Assembly (NCBI RefSeq): GCF_029873635.1
Contig: NC_080423.1
Location: 105,651,773 to 105,715,772 of the forward strand
Direction: 5' to 3'
DNA: 64,000 nt
Source of the DNA: Malania oleifera
Taxonomy: Eukaryota > Streptophyta > Magnoliopsida > Santalales > Ximeniaceae
In this document: in pieces, positions 44,931 to 57,839 of the stretch
How the letters are laid out: the number at the start of each line of letters is the position of its first letter
Position numbering within the stretch: position 1 is the stretch's first letter
The notes under the pieces: generated by a model
Seen by the model: the letters and a program-made list of their open reading frames with translations, nothing else
Database searches by the model: none
Told to the model about the DNA's origin: nothing
Program-made: the position numbers and the translations under genes

Positions 44931-46743
44931 CGTTTGAGTGACATAATCATTGATTGAGTAAACCTTTAAAGTTGAATTACGTTACTTTTCAAGAAAATTG
45001 ATCGTTCGAAAGCTCTTTCCCTTTAGCAGCTCTTTCCCTTTAGCACTTATCGTTCACATTTACTAGATGCATAAATTCTTTCATCCAAAAATCTGGAAGA
45101 GTGTTTGATTTTCCTTTAATAAATTCTATTTGAACATCAAAACTGGATAAAATTGTCTTCCATCCGACAAAAAATTTGTCTTCCATCTTGAAATTTTTGA
45201 ATAAATAAAACAATTGACAAAATTTATTTTTTTTAATGGTTGAATAATTTAACTAAGGTCTAAACTAGACTTCTAAATAAAACCTAACTGGACACTTTTG
45301 ATTTTCAATTTTTCGTTTAAGAATGCCCCCATATCCTAAATCTAAGGCATCTGTTTCAACTATTATAAATGTTTTACGATGTGGATACTCATGATTGGTA
45401 AGGCTTTGGCTTGAGACTTTACTTTCTTAACTATTTTTAGTATGGACTAAAGACCATGTTGGGGAATTTTTCTTAAGTAATTGAAATAACGGTTTAATTA
45501 ACTTTCTTAAAATTGGGATAAAAGTTTGAAATATAATTGAGGTATCCTAAAAATTTTTAGTGTTGATTTTTATTCTTTATCTTGTCTACCTTGAAATTTT
45601 TTAATTTTTAGGTTTGAGTAATTAGTAATCTATTATTTTTTATGATTTTAAAAAATTTATGAAGATGTTTGAAATATTTATCAATACATTCTGAAAATAC
45701 TAAGACAACATCAACATAAAATATTATGAATTAGGTATAAAAATTAAATATTTTGTTCATAATCTTTTGATATTTGGAAAGAGTATTTTTTATATCGAAT
45801 GACATAACATTCCATTTGTGTTGTCCAAATAGGATATTGAATGTTGTTCTATATCTCCTTCAGCTACTTGAATATGCCAAAGCTTTCATTTCATACCAGA
45901 TTTTGAAAAGATTGAAACACTATAGAGTTTTCCCAACAAGTCTCTTTTATTGAAAATCGAATATCTAATTAATTGAAAAACTTTATTAAAGGATTTGTAA
46001 TTAGTTACAAGTCTTAGTACTTTTTTCCTATTTTAGCTTGATTTTAAATATAAAACGTCAAACAACTCCAAAGACATTTTGATTTTCTTATCAAACCCTT
46101 TTTTGATAATAATTCTTGATTCATTTGGAATGGTCTTGCTTCTAGGAGAATATTTTTCTTATTGAATTCCTTTTATGCAAGAGATTAACTATATGTTTTT
46201 TTTCTTTCCCAAAAGGTATTTGAAATGCAAGAATATATTTCCTTTTTGAATTTTTTTTTAATTAATCAATTTTATTAATTGTTTTTTTATTTCTATGGTT
46301 AAAATTTTAATATGTTTTCTTTTATTTTGAATAAGATTTACAGTTGAATCATATTTTAATTTATTGATTCTTTTTTTATTTTATTGAGTTTGAAAATTTG
46401 AAATATGTTTTTTTTTTTCTACTAATTTTTGTTTTAATTCCCTTTTGATCCCTTATAAATGGGTAAGTTAAGTAAAGATGGAGTTCCTAATATGATAGCT
46501 TGACTAAGATTTTTGATAATCATAAAAGATGTTTTAATGCATATGTTGTTGTTGCGAATATGAACATTTGATAATTTATAGTTAACATCTAATTTTGAGT
46601 TGTTAAAAGAGCAAAGTTTTTCTATAGTTTTTGTCAAAATAATGAGTTGGAACCAACCCTTCTTATATAGAGTTGAGATAAACTATAGAATCTATTAGAA
46701 AGGTTGCTTATAAGATAAATTTTTTATTAATAAAGATTATGAT
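44931..46743 (-). mobile_element. endogenous pararetrovirus fossil (Caulimoviridae-like), protease to RNase H
   Basis: Minus-strand remnants in the order of a plant pararetrovirus polymerase. The aspartic-protease-like region at 46434-46637 has SNVHIRNNNICIKTSFMIIK and AIILGTPSLL. The reverse transcriptase region at about 45600-45950 shows diffuse similarity to the caulimovirid blocks for SGFWQIQ, FGQHKWNV and YIDDVLV. An RNase H end at about 45060-45500 shows similarity to the usual KGKSNTLPDF block. The copy is heavily broken and looks old. It is interrupted on the left by the solo LTR and on the right by the chromovirus at 46744. A florendovirus or petuvirus affinity is likely but not proven. 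Confidence 0.65.
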
Positions 46744-48325
46744 TGTAATGCCCCGACTTGCCACGTGGGCCTGGAGTGTTAGTTAAAATATATAAACTCT
46801 CTGATACCATAAATACTACAACTCGCCCTAACTAGGAAATCTCGGGTGTACCTATCATTACTAGAATTAAAAATCACACAGCGAAAGATACTAAAACATC
46901 AAAACACTTTACCAAAGTTCTAACTGTTCTCAGATACTTACATAATTCCATATCATGATATTATAACCCAAAAAGACAAAACTTCTATTTAATGTCTCAC
47001 CAGCTCTGACAATCACTATTAACTGTCTAATCCCACCCCCGTAGTATGCTAGGTTCGATTTCCTGTAGGACCTGAAAATGATTTGTATAATAGGGTGACT
47101 TCTCGGTAAAGCGTATTATATTATTATTAATGTGTGGCTAGCATGAGTTCCTGTGTGAATATAAAACTTCCATTATTTAACTATATATGAAAAGACATTT
47201 CAAAACTGTACTGCACTATATATTTTTGAAAATACATAATTTCAGAATAATAAACTGTCGGCTTAATATAGCCCATTTTATAGTAAATTTTCCCATATAT
47301 GCCTAGAAGATACAACCTGGACTGTTGAACTAGCGTCATCACGCTTTCACATACTCATACGACATGCTTTTCCCCCATGACGGGATGTGCGGCCCGAAGG
47401 CTGGACTCAGCATATGGCCGACCGACCAGAACTGAGTCAGAAAAGATAGTAAGTATGATTGTGCCTACCCTTAACCTGGAACCGCGTCGGGAAGGGTCAC
47501 CCGGAACTACATCGGATGGGGTCCTCGGAATTGCCTCAGAGTAGTACTGTACCCAAGTCTCCAATCGACTATCTCGCATCACACTTCCATCCCTGTGTGA
47601 TTGCACTCACTAGCCAAAACATAGCTACGGTACCGTGCTCATAATATAACATCTCATATCCACATGACTCTTAAATCATATATGGTAATTTACGCAATAA
47701 AAACTATATAAAACATAAGTTGTTTATAATCCTGTAAAATATCTATCATATTCTGTCTCGGTATCAAACCGGCATATCAAATCTCAGCTTATAGCTGTCA
47801 CATCACATCTCGTCTTATAGTCGTCACATCAAACTGTATAATATTAGTTAAGCATTATGTTCAAATATGCCATTTAAAACTATTCTCATGCCACACAATT
47901 TTTATCTGATAAACCATAACTAAAATAAACTGATTATGAAATATACAAGTTGCAGAAAACAAGGGTATGAGCATCTCCAGGGTTTTATTTAACTCAAACT
48001 ATATATTTTATTGAAAATATGAGATGTTCAAACCATTCACGTTAGTTTTCCCCAAAAACGTATAAAAGTCAAAACAACTATTTCCATATACCTGATTCGT
48101 TCGAAAAATCATATATACTATTTTTGTAAACATAAATTGCAATTTAATCAGTCCATATTTAAAAAATAACTGACATAATATAATTCACTTACCTGTTCCT
48201 GAAGAAAAAGCCTAAAACCTTCAAAACCACTGTAACCTAACCGCATGAATCTGCCGAAGATCGACGACTTACGTACTAGGAGAAGGGAGAGAGGACCAGA
48301 GAGCACTTGTGGAGAGTCCCCATGC

Positions 48326-48373
<48 letters not shown>

Positions 48374-48588
48374 AAACTCTAATTTTTAGAAAGAGAAAGA
48401 GAGAGAGCAAAAGGGAGTTGTGAAGAAAAATGAGTAATTTAGCTCTTAAGTAACTCTTCCCACAGGAAAACCGTCAATGATTTTTCAGATTCTCACGAAA
48501 CCGGAAACTGTTTGGTCTTAGTCAAATCCTTTTTCCTCTTTTTTTTTTTATTATTTATTCCTTAATTTTCTTGGTTCGGGTTTCTACA
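46744..48588 (-). repeat. LTR (3' LTR) of a chromovirus
   Basis: 1845 bp. On the minus strand it starts TGTAGAAACCCG and ends CGGGGCATTACA. A purine-rich tract lies immediately inside it on the right, so it is the 3' LTR of a minus-strand element whose other end lies beyond the window. It shares the order of short motifs with the two solo LTRs but is clearly diverged from them. Confidence 0.8.
48325..48371. repeat. (GA)n microsatellite in the chromovirus LTR
   Basis: About 46 bp of GA, close to the right end of the LTR. Confidence 0.95.
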
Positions 48589-48606
48589 ATCTCCCCTCCC
48601 CCTTAT
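48589..48606 (-). other. polypurine tract of the chromovirus
   Basis: The minus strand reads AAGGGGGAGGGGAGAT directly before the LTR start TGTAG, the expected place and composition. Confidence 0.75.
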
Positions 48607-49077
48607 AAAAATTTCATCCTTGAAATTTGCTAATTAATTTCCATCACATCCTTAACTAATGATCCATTTCTATAAAAGAGTCGGCAGCCACCCACATAGC
48701 GGCATCGTCCCAAATTTATTAAATACCCTCACTTATGGTGGAGGAGTACCGTGGTTACACGTAATGTCTCGGGAGATTAAAATACCATACAAACTCTCCC
48801 AAAGACCATCCATATGCTAAAATAGTAAACAATTGATAAAGCTAAACAAACCTACTCTAAGCAACCTATATACAAAACCAACACTTACCTACTGTTCTAC
48901 TTACCTGTCTAGAGCTAAGTCTCTCTTAATAGTTGTGGATACTTCTTATGTATTTTCGTCTCTAATTCCTATGATGCTTCCTCCACTTCATGATTACGCC
49001 AAAGTACCTTCACAATTGGAATTTTCTTAGTACGTAGCTCCTACTCCTTACGATCTAGGATCTGTACTGGTATCTCC
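48607..49077 (-). pseudogene. chromovirus 3' region with chromodomain remnant
   Basis: The minus strand from 49077 leftwards encodes text like EIPVQILDRKE and KKIPIVKVLWRNHEVEEAS, the ending typical of Tekay-type integrase chromodomains. It picks up where the integrase C-terminal part at 62877-63146 leaves off, so the solo LTR split this domain. The remainder up to the polypurine tract is non-coding. Confidence 0.7.
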
Positions 49078-49974
49078 TGTAACGACCTCAAAAATCTTAC
49101 TATAAAGTGAAACATAATAAATAAAATGGTCAACCCGAACCCATGGGTAGCGGGGACACCTGACATAAACAGCGAAAACTTAAGCAGCAGTAAAAATAAT
49201 TTACATACATCAAACCATTAATTACATAATACCAGAGTCTACTACATTCCCAAAATACAGTATTTGAATTTAATCTCCAAAACATCAAAATAGATCTAGA
49301 ATCTTACAACAAAAATTTTCTGATTCTAGCTTAAAGTTTACCCTTCTAGTAGGGAAGCTCAACTCACTCAATGGCGGTCATGACCCACCGGTCTCTTAGG
49401 GTCTCCTAAAAAATTAATTAAGTTCGGGAGTAAAACACTTCTCAGTAAGGGAAAATAAACTAAATACAGTTGTGTGACAATATGAACATTTAAGGCAATT
49501 ATACATATACATTACATTTTATATTTCCATAAACGTCCATCATATCGTACTGAATAATCATATACTTTCATATTTGCTAATAAATCATATCATACATAAA
49601 ACATCTGTTATAACTGATAATACTGAAAACATTCCCAAGATGAATAACTAGTTGATGTCATGTATTACCCCCTATGATGAGTTGTGCAGCCCGAAGGCGA
49701 GACTCGACAATGGCTGGCCGACCACTGCCGAGTCAAAAATGTCTGTAAGTATAATGGGCCCGCCACACCCTGGTCCGGACTGCCAGGTGGACGTCCACAC
49801 TCTATTGAAAGCCACATCGACTATCCATCTTCCACCCCCTCGTAGGGTGGTTAGCACTAATATGATCATAGGTATCTGATCTATAAGCTACGGTACCGCG
49901 CTCCTGAACTGAACTAAACTAACATCCGAGTTCTGATAACATATAATACATGATAATATAGCATTTTTCATAAT

Positions 49975-50142
49975 TTCATAAATACAGCCTCGCGCCGAAC
50001 ATTTCATAAATACGGCCTCGTGTGGATTGTTTCATAAATACGATCTCGCGCCAAAATCATACATAAATACAGCCTCGCGCCGAAATCATACATAAATACG
50101 GCCTCGCGCTGAAATCATACATAAATACGGCCTTGCACTGAA
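49975..50142. repeat. 30-bp subrepeats in the solo LTR
   Basis: About six units of ATCATACATAAATACGGCC plus TCGCGCCGAA-type text. Two more units follow at 61857-61910 on the far side of the nested element, which therefore landed inside this array. Confidence 0.85.
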
Positions 50143-50164
50143 ATCATTGTAGACACCCCATTTT

Positions 50165-50262
50165 TACTCAGGCCCAATATTATTATTTTTAATATTATTA
50201 TTATTTTGCTATTATTATTATTATTTTTATTACTATTATTATTGTTATTATTATTATTATTA

Positions 50263-50296
<34 letters not shown>

Positions 50297-50548
50297 TTCA
50301 CTATTATAATCATTATTAATTATTTATCATTATTATTTTTAGTATTTTTTACATTATTATTTTTATTATGATAATTATCATTATTTTAGATATTACTTTA
50401 TTATTATAGTATTATTTTTATTATTATTACTTTACTATTATTTTGCTTATTTTTATTTTTCTTGATTATTATTATTATTATTATTATTATTTATTATTTT
50501 TATCATTAATATTATTTATTTAGTATTAGTATTAGTATTTTTATCTTT

Positions 50549-50579
<31 letters not shown>

Positions 50580-50583
50580 CTAT

Positions 50584-50622
<39 letters not shown>

Positions 50623-50680
50623 TTGCTCATTATTATTACTATTTATTTATTTATTTATTATTATTATTATTATTTAGGGC
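50165..50680. repeat. (ATT)n-rich block in the LARD left LTR
   Basis: About 500 bp made almost wholly of ATT with interruptions, directly upstream of the TATA box. One sub-run has ten ATT units here and eight in the other LTR. Confidence 0.9.
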
Positions 50681-50706
50681 TTGGTGTAGGGTTTTGTTTA
50701 GAAGCC

Positions 50707-50714
50707 TATATATA
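50707..50714 (+). promoter_or_regulatory. TATA box of the LARD
   Basis: TATATATA inside the palindromic GCCTATATATAGGC, just downstream of the ATT-rich block. Transcription probably starts about 30 bp further on. The same box is in the right LTR near 59616. Confidence 0.6.
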
Positions 50715-52946
50715 GGCTCTTATTCACACAGGAAAAAGGGGGCGTAGCGCGGAGGCCAAAAGAAAGCAAAAAAAAAAAAAAAAAAAACTCTCCTTTCTTC
50801 TTCTTCAGTTTCCCGAGCACTGCAGCTCCAGCCTACCTTCCCTCTCCCTTGTTCTCCTCTATTGCAGATCACCCGTCACGGCCATCATCACTCCACCAGT
50901 AGACTCCATCACCACCGAGCACAACTCCTCTGCCACAGCCATCCTCTGCTCCAACCGAGCACTCCCTTCGCAGCATAGTACCTGCAGCGGCTCTCTGCTG
51001 CAACAGCAGGCCCCGACCACCATCAACCTTCTCCAGCCCCTGCAACACCAGCCACCCGAGAGCAGCTCTCCAGCCAGCAAACAACCAGCACCAGCTGAAC
51101 ACGGCAAAGCTCACGGCCATCACTTCCTTTGCATCTCTAGCCAAGGCCGCAATCAACAACTCCAACCGGGCACTCCCTTCGCAGCACGCCAGTAGAACAG
51201 AGCAGCAGACCCTGCTGCTGCTGAAACCTCCTCCGGCCACCCTGTTCCCTCCACCACACAACTCACTGTCCACAGCATCCCTGCCAGATGAAAGAGAATT
51301 TCTTGTCAACATTTTGGATGAATACTTGTATCCTGGAAAGTTGTGTGTTTTCATGATGATTTTCTTATGTGAAGTTAGTTATACCCTGTTTTATTTTTTT
51401 ACTGTGCTGCTAACACACTGTCGTTGTTTGTGGTTTGAGGAGGACGTTGTTTTGATGCCGAGTGTTCGTGATTGATCTTCGGCAATCTTGTGCTAATTTC
51501 TGAGATCCGGCGGTACCCCCTCTGTAAGCTCCCCTGTACACACACGCACACAGCACCCTGGGAGTTTCCTGCACCCACACACACACACACGCACACGCAC
51601 ACACAACACACGTGGTCTTTTGTCTTATATATGTTTCAAGATTTTTCTTTTATTATTTTATTCATGGGATGTTAACTTTGTATCATATTATTAGTATTTA
51701 GGATGTTGATAATGTTATATATAGCATGTTAGTGTTTTAGTATATTAATTTTTAGTATTTTAAAATTTTAGATATGTTACGTATTTAACAAATTAGTATT
51801 TGAAGTAAGTATCATAAATCTAATTTAGTATTTTAGGTAACCATGTATGTTTAGGAATATAGCATGTTAAGTAGTTTTATACATTTATCATTGTTATGAG
51901 ACTTTTAAGTATGTTGATATGCAAAGTGTTATTTATTATGGTAAGTCTAATATTTTAGGTAACATAATATATTTGGTGTTTTGGTATCATGCTATTATAT
52001 CATATATTTAGTATATATAGTATTAGGGTAATTTGTTACATATTATAGTATTTGAGAATATTTATTATTATTATTATGATTGTATGTATTACGGTATGTT
52101 TGACCATTTTAGTTTATAACGTACGTGTAGTATTTTAATATTATGGTAGGTTCATTCTTTTAGTCTATATTATATATTTTCTATTATAGTATTATTGGTC
52201 TATTTTGATATTTTAGCTCCTATTATATATTTAGTTTTATGGTATGGTGTTATATGTAGAATCTTAGCAAATATCATATATTCATATCTAGTATTTTGTA
52301 TTGTGCTAGTTTTAGTATTTTAGCTTGTATTATATATATGGATTAGTATGTATTGTGGTATTTTAATTTTCTAGTTTATTTCTGTTTTTTTTTTATCTTT
52401 ATTATCATTTTTAAATTATTAAATTTGTTATCCAAAACCTCCCAAGCTAGTATTTTCACACGTAGAAAAACCCTATAAGATTTCAAAATTTGGGAGAGTA
52501 TTTTCTTAAATATTTTCTTGGTTTTTTTTATCCCTATGATTTTATTGCGGGGGTATGAGCCTTTGGGCATCACGTACCCTAAGCTCTGAGGGAATATATG
52601 TATATATTTATTTATTTATTTATTTTCATGTATAATTATAAATTCATAAAAAAGGAGTAATGTAAAGACTTATTAAATTAACTTAGGGATAATTTCAAAT
52701 TAATTAGGTACCGTTCGTAAGAACGGGCGCGTAGGGGGTGCTTGTACCTTCCCCTCGCGTAACCGAACTCCCGAGCCTAACTCTGGTAATGTAGACCGAT
52801 TCTACCCCTAACGGGGTAGTAATCATGTGTTCTAACCGCACTAAAGGTTAGTGGCGACTCCTACACCATATTTTTCCTGAAAATATTATAATAATTTTAA
52901 TTTCGCCGCCCGGGGCACACGCGCTCCTCGGGACGCCGCGACAGCT

Positions 52947-52964
52947 TGGCGACTCCGCCGGGGA
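52947..52964 (+). other. primer-binding site of the LARD (tRNA-Arg type)
   Basis: TGGCGACTCCGCCGGGGA begins three bases after the LTR. The first bases complement a tRNA ending TCGCCA, as used by Ogre-like Gypsy elements (tRNA-Arg, from memory). Confidence 0.7.
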
Positions 52965-55900
52965 CCATAGAGAGTCGAGCCATTAATTAATTAGAAATTA
53001 TCCAAAGTTTAAATTTATTAAATCTTTTAATTACTCCTTATATTGTGAATATTATAATTTGTAAATAACTTTGATTAATTGTAGATATTTTACTTCCATA
53101 ATTTGTAAATAACCTTAATTAATGAAAAATGTTTTGTTTCCTAATTTCTTGGATATTAATTGTAGATATACTGAATAAAGCATATTAATTGTAAGATATT
53201 TTGAATAAGCATATTAGTTACCGATATTTTGTTTCCTTATTTTTTGTTTCCAAATTTTTTGTGAATAAACATATTAATTGCATATATTGTGTTTCCTTAT
53301 CTTTTGAATATATATATTAATTGTAGATATCTTATTTCCATATTGTTTATAGTATGTGAATAAATGTGGGAGTAGCGGGATTAGGTTAAAAATTAAATTC
53401 ACACACTTTCACGCTCTATACCCGAGCTTTCCTTACTAGGACTAGATAGGAGTGTAATAGCGTCAGTTCCTTCGTGGCAGAGCTTGATGGGACCCGCGAA
53501 CCACTCCACTCAGTGCGGGTTTTATCCGGACCCCTATGGGGGAGGATGAAATTCCAAACTGGGAACCTTTTGTCAATAGGGTTAGAGCCTACCCACACAT
53601 ACTTGTCTATAGTCTTCCCTAACTAGGATGGAGCCATGAAGAACCCTATATATACGTACCTACCCTAAGTTGGGACAGGAGCCGCATCCTTCTCCATGAA
53701 TAGTGTGTTGTATATACGTTGTGGAATACTTTGTATTATATCGTGCATTTGACATACATTTAGACATACATACTACTTAGCCAGTATTCAGAAAAAGCCC
53801 AGTAATGAGACAAAGGCCCATCCTTTCAAAATGAAGCACTTGGCCCAACTATTTTAAAATATGGGTCGGCCCAACCCTTTCCAAATAACTCGGGCCCAAT
53901 TTTTTGAGAAATAACAAGTATAGGCCCAACCTCTTCCTAAGCAAAGATTCAGCCCAGGCCTGATTTTCAAAAAGGGTAAAACCCAAATTTCAAAAGTGGG
54001 CTTCTGCCCTATTGTCTAAAAATATGGGCCAACATTTTTTTAAGCAAATCCAAGCCCAAGTCCTTTTAAAATTAGGGCCTGATCCCATCATGAAATATAT
54101 TGAAGCCCATATTTTAATATACTTGCGGCCCAAGTGCACACTAAAGTCCACAAGCCCATATTGAACAAATCCAACGGGTTGACCAACCTGGGTCAACCCC
54201 AACCTCAGATCATAATTTGACCTTTCATAGAATTTGAGATACATGAATCGATTGAGGGAAGAATTGAATTTAAATTGTGGCCCATCAATGATTGTCTTGA
54301 AATCTCTCATTAGTGGGACTTTTCCTAGAATGCTGACAAAGTAGTTAGTTAGGTTACATTACATTCATGCATTCACGCATAATTACACGCATAACCATGC
54401 ATGATAGGTTGATGCATGTTCATATCCTTATTTGTATGTATTTGTGCACTAGTTACCCCCATGCATAAACACCCATTGCATAACATAATCATGCATTCCA
54501 TGCTCAATTTCATAACCATGTATGCATAATCATCTCCAATGGGTCAATAATCACATTCCAATTTATCTTTAAAGCCATGGTCCAAGGTGATAGAATTGAG
54601 ATCCAGGATTCCAATATTGAGCAGAGCAAGATGATCTCTCTACAGAGAAAGGACCCATTACGTGATCATAGTAGGAATGTAATAAACGCCATCGGGTTAG
54701 AAGATTGATTGGTATTCAACTTTAGAAGTGAGCTCACATGATACAGAAATGCTGCTTGATCACCTTAGGCTGATAACAAGAGGAATGTCCATGCTTTTTA
54801 TTTAAATCATTTTGAAATTGAATGAAATAAGAATGCTTTTCAGTCTCATCTCATTTCATCCTCCTTGAATCATCACTTTATGTCAAATTTTGTCTATCTT
54901 TGCTTGTATTTTGTGTAAAGTGACACAGGTAATAGTTTTGTTAGTACAAAGGACTTGGAGCCATTAGCTAGTTTTGGAAGTTTATTCAATGGGGCAAAAA
55001 AAAAAAAAAAAAAAGAAGAAGAAAAAAGAAAAAAAGAAAGAAAAGAAAAAAGGATGATGAAGGAAAAGTCTTTGAAGACCCCCCACTTCAAGACATTTTC
55101 AAGAGCCTGGTTGAGATATGGATTTCAAAATGATGAAGAGTCATAGGAGAAATATACAGAAAGGACTCATCAAGTTTTGTTCTACATTCGCTTGATAAAA
55201 TCGATGAAAAAGTCTCTTGTCTTTGTTATCTATGATTGGTGTCTTAAAGGTATGATGATTATGTTCTGATCAAATGAAGGGTGGCTATCTTTGATTGACC
55301 AGTTTTCCCATAAAGAACCAAACGATGATTTACCATTTGCTAACCCATTTCGAGCCTGAATGTTAAACCAATCTTTTCTTAAAAGTCAGTTCATAAAAAA
55401 TTCAACCTGGGTTTGGGTCTTGTAGTGTTTGACAAGTCATTTGAGGCAATGATCATTACCAAAATGATGGCAGGCCATTTTTCTGCTATCCAAAAGAAAG
55501 TAAAAGAAGAAATCCCTTGACAACCCTTTTGAGCCTGAAAAATTCATTCCTTGATTAACTCGTCAAAGGATCACACCCCACACTGGGGCAGTTTTAAAAG
55601 ATCAGTCCTAAATGAAGTTCAAATGAAAATGAAGTTAAGATTTCCTTTATAAAAGGAAAATCAAAAGTTGCGGTAAAAGAAGAAGAAGATAAAAAAGGGG
55701 AAAGAGAAAGAAGAGGAAAGGGAAGAAGAAAGAAAAATAAGGGACATGCTACATATGTGATCTTTGACCAAATTACCCTTGATGAAATCAATGATTTTGA
55801 GCCTTATTTAACTCTTTTTTTCTTTAACCCATACCCCTAGCCTACATTATAGTCCAAATGAAAGTCCTAACCAGATTGGTATACGTTGTTGTCTCAAATG

Positions 55901-57839
55901 ATTTGTTAGATTCAATGTTGAGTCTAAACTACGTAATGACCTGATCCTGCAAAGGTACGTAGGCAACTTGTTCAAATGACAAGTTCAATCAATACTTCAC
56001 GAATACTGCACCACTGGGGCAGAAATCTTTATTAGGGGATGAGATTTTTGAGCCTTAGTTTCCTTATTCTTGGTGAAACCTAAATCCTAAGCCTACATTT
56101 CGTCCCATGTCTTAAAGTCCACCCTGAGATCGGAATATTGATCAGACTACTTAATGAGATACTAGTTATAATTCAAGATAGGGAATTTGAGACAAACTTG
56201 AAATAAGCGAGAAAGAACCTCTAAGTGGTGATACAGTGGAGAAGTTATGGTGATGAGGCTAAAAAAAAAAAAGGAAAAAAAAAAGGGGTTTTGCCCATTG
56301 ATATGATTCTCTAAGCTAGCAAAGTTACATTAGTGTCAAAGTACTGGTAAAATTTGTCTCCTATTTAGCAAGCACAGAAAATCAAGCAAAGTCAAGCAAG
56401 TTTGTGCATTCCATCCATATTCCCATTGAGATTGAGTTATCTGATTGCATGCTTATTCATTTAAATTTCAAAGAGATTTTAAAACATTAAGGATGCAATC
56501 CAAAGAACGTCCTTGTGGAGAAAATGTAAGATAGACAGGATCAGCTATAAATGCATCTACTAGGGTGGGTGTCATGCCGAGTTTCAAAAGGACACATTCA
56601 GGGACATCTATGTCAGTTGGGAATTCAATAACATAGCCAAGATCAGTGGATGAGGATCGAAACTAGGGAATTTTTGAGCTCATTGGAGCAAATTCAAGAG
56701 CTTTCAGGACAGAATCAAAGTCAAAAACAGAGTCATGACCAATGGCATGTAAAACACTAGGGCAGATTTTGAGTGCCTTTTGGAATTTGAAACATGGCCA
56801 GAATCAGCAGGCACACCCAAGATCAGAGATTGGGTTGTTGATTACAAGCATGTTGGAAGGAGAAAAGATTCATGCATTACCATGCATTTCATTCATTACC
56901 ATGCATTTCATTCATTACCATACATTTCATGCATTGCATAAGAAAGAAAATATAAAGGGCATCTCATTCAATATGCATACATCTTTGCATTCACACATCA
57001 TTATGCACACATAGCAACATTTGACTGCATTCTAGCATCTTAGGTAGCAACATGCATACATATAGCAATAGAGAATCATTCAATCATACTTGCCTGGTTG
57101 AATAAACTTCTGAATAATTCTTTTGCCTCCTTGACTGAGCCATTCTTGTCTAGACATATTTTGAAACTGGGGCAACCGGCCGCCATGCACAGATTGACAT
57201 ACTTTGAAACTGTGGCAGTTGACCCCAGGAAGCAATTGATACATTGGTTGTTGAGTCTCAAAGAGAGTGATCTATGGACAGCCAAAGAAACTTGGGTTTT
57301 TGTTCCCGATCGATAATCCTCGGTAGAATAATACACTTGAGGACATTTTCTAGAAGAATTTTGTGGTCTCGCACCTGATTGATCACCCTCACTAGGGTAA
57401 CCATTTTCCAAAATACTGACCGTCCAAAAGATCTCGAGACCTAGCACCTGATTGATCATCCCTAGTGAAGCAATTTTTTAGGACTTAAAACCCATATGAG
57501 CTTATTCTTCAAAGAGTCTCGGGATCTTGCACTTGATTGATCATCCTCAGTGGAGCAAATTTTTAGGACTTAGAGCCTTATGCTTGAGGATACTTTCCAA
57601 AAAATCTTAAGACTTCGTACCCGATTCATCATCCCCCATACAAAGTAGTCATTTCCCTGGTCCAAATTGAGTCATCTACCTTGAAATTAGGGCATCAGCC
57701 CTCACATCCAAAAATGTTGTTCACGACGAAATCGAGGTGTTGGATCACCTCAAAGCTTTCTTGATTACCTCATTCATGAGAGCAGTTTCATCCAAATTAT
57801 TCTGATTATCTTATTCACTTTTATTTGACCCATCGCGGT
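52965..57839 (+). other. LARD interior, non-coding
   Basis: No long open frame and no retroelement protein motif. Visible sub-blocks are: AT-rich degenerate repeats around TTAATTGTAGATATTTT (about 53040-53360); a block rich in GCCCAA spaced 25-40 bp apart (about 53815-54180); several ACTGGGGCAG motifs (about 55580, 56010, 57165); purine-rich stretches (about 54995-55060, 55675-55740, 56260-56285); and CATGCATT-type repeats (about 54360-54540 and 56870-57060). Confidence 0.7.

Larger units (their letters stand above)
50148..52943 (+). repeat. left (5') LTR of the LARD
   Basis: 2796 bp, from TGTAGACACCCC to GACGCCGCGACA. It contains a 500-bp ATT-rich simple-repeat block, a TATA box at 50707-50714, a poly-A run and a C-rich leader-like stretch. 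Reading frames inside it on the minus strand (50859-51354) recur identically in the other LTR and have no family features. Confidence 0.93.

Noticed and set aside
50859-51354. Minus-strand open frames of 82 and 161 codons, repeated at 59767-60262
   Set aside because: They lie in the LARD LTR, are opposite to its transcript and are Cys/Gly/Arg-rich without any family motif. They are identical only because the LTRs are.
51399-51675. Short frames with CVCVCV or THTHTH text
   Set aside because: They read through a CA/GT simple repeat in the LTR.
57076-57459. Minus-strand frame of 127 codons in the LARD interior
   Set aside because: No recognisable domain, and it is antisense to the element. The length is within chance for this stretch.
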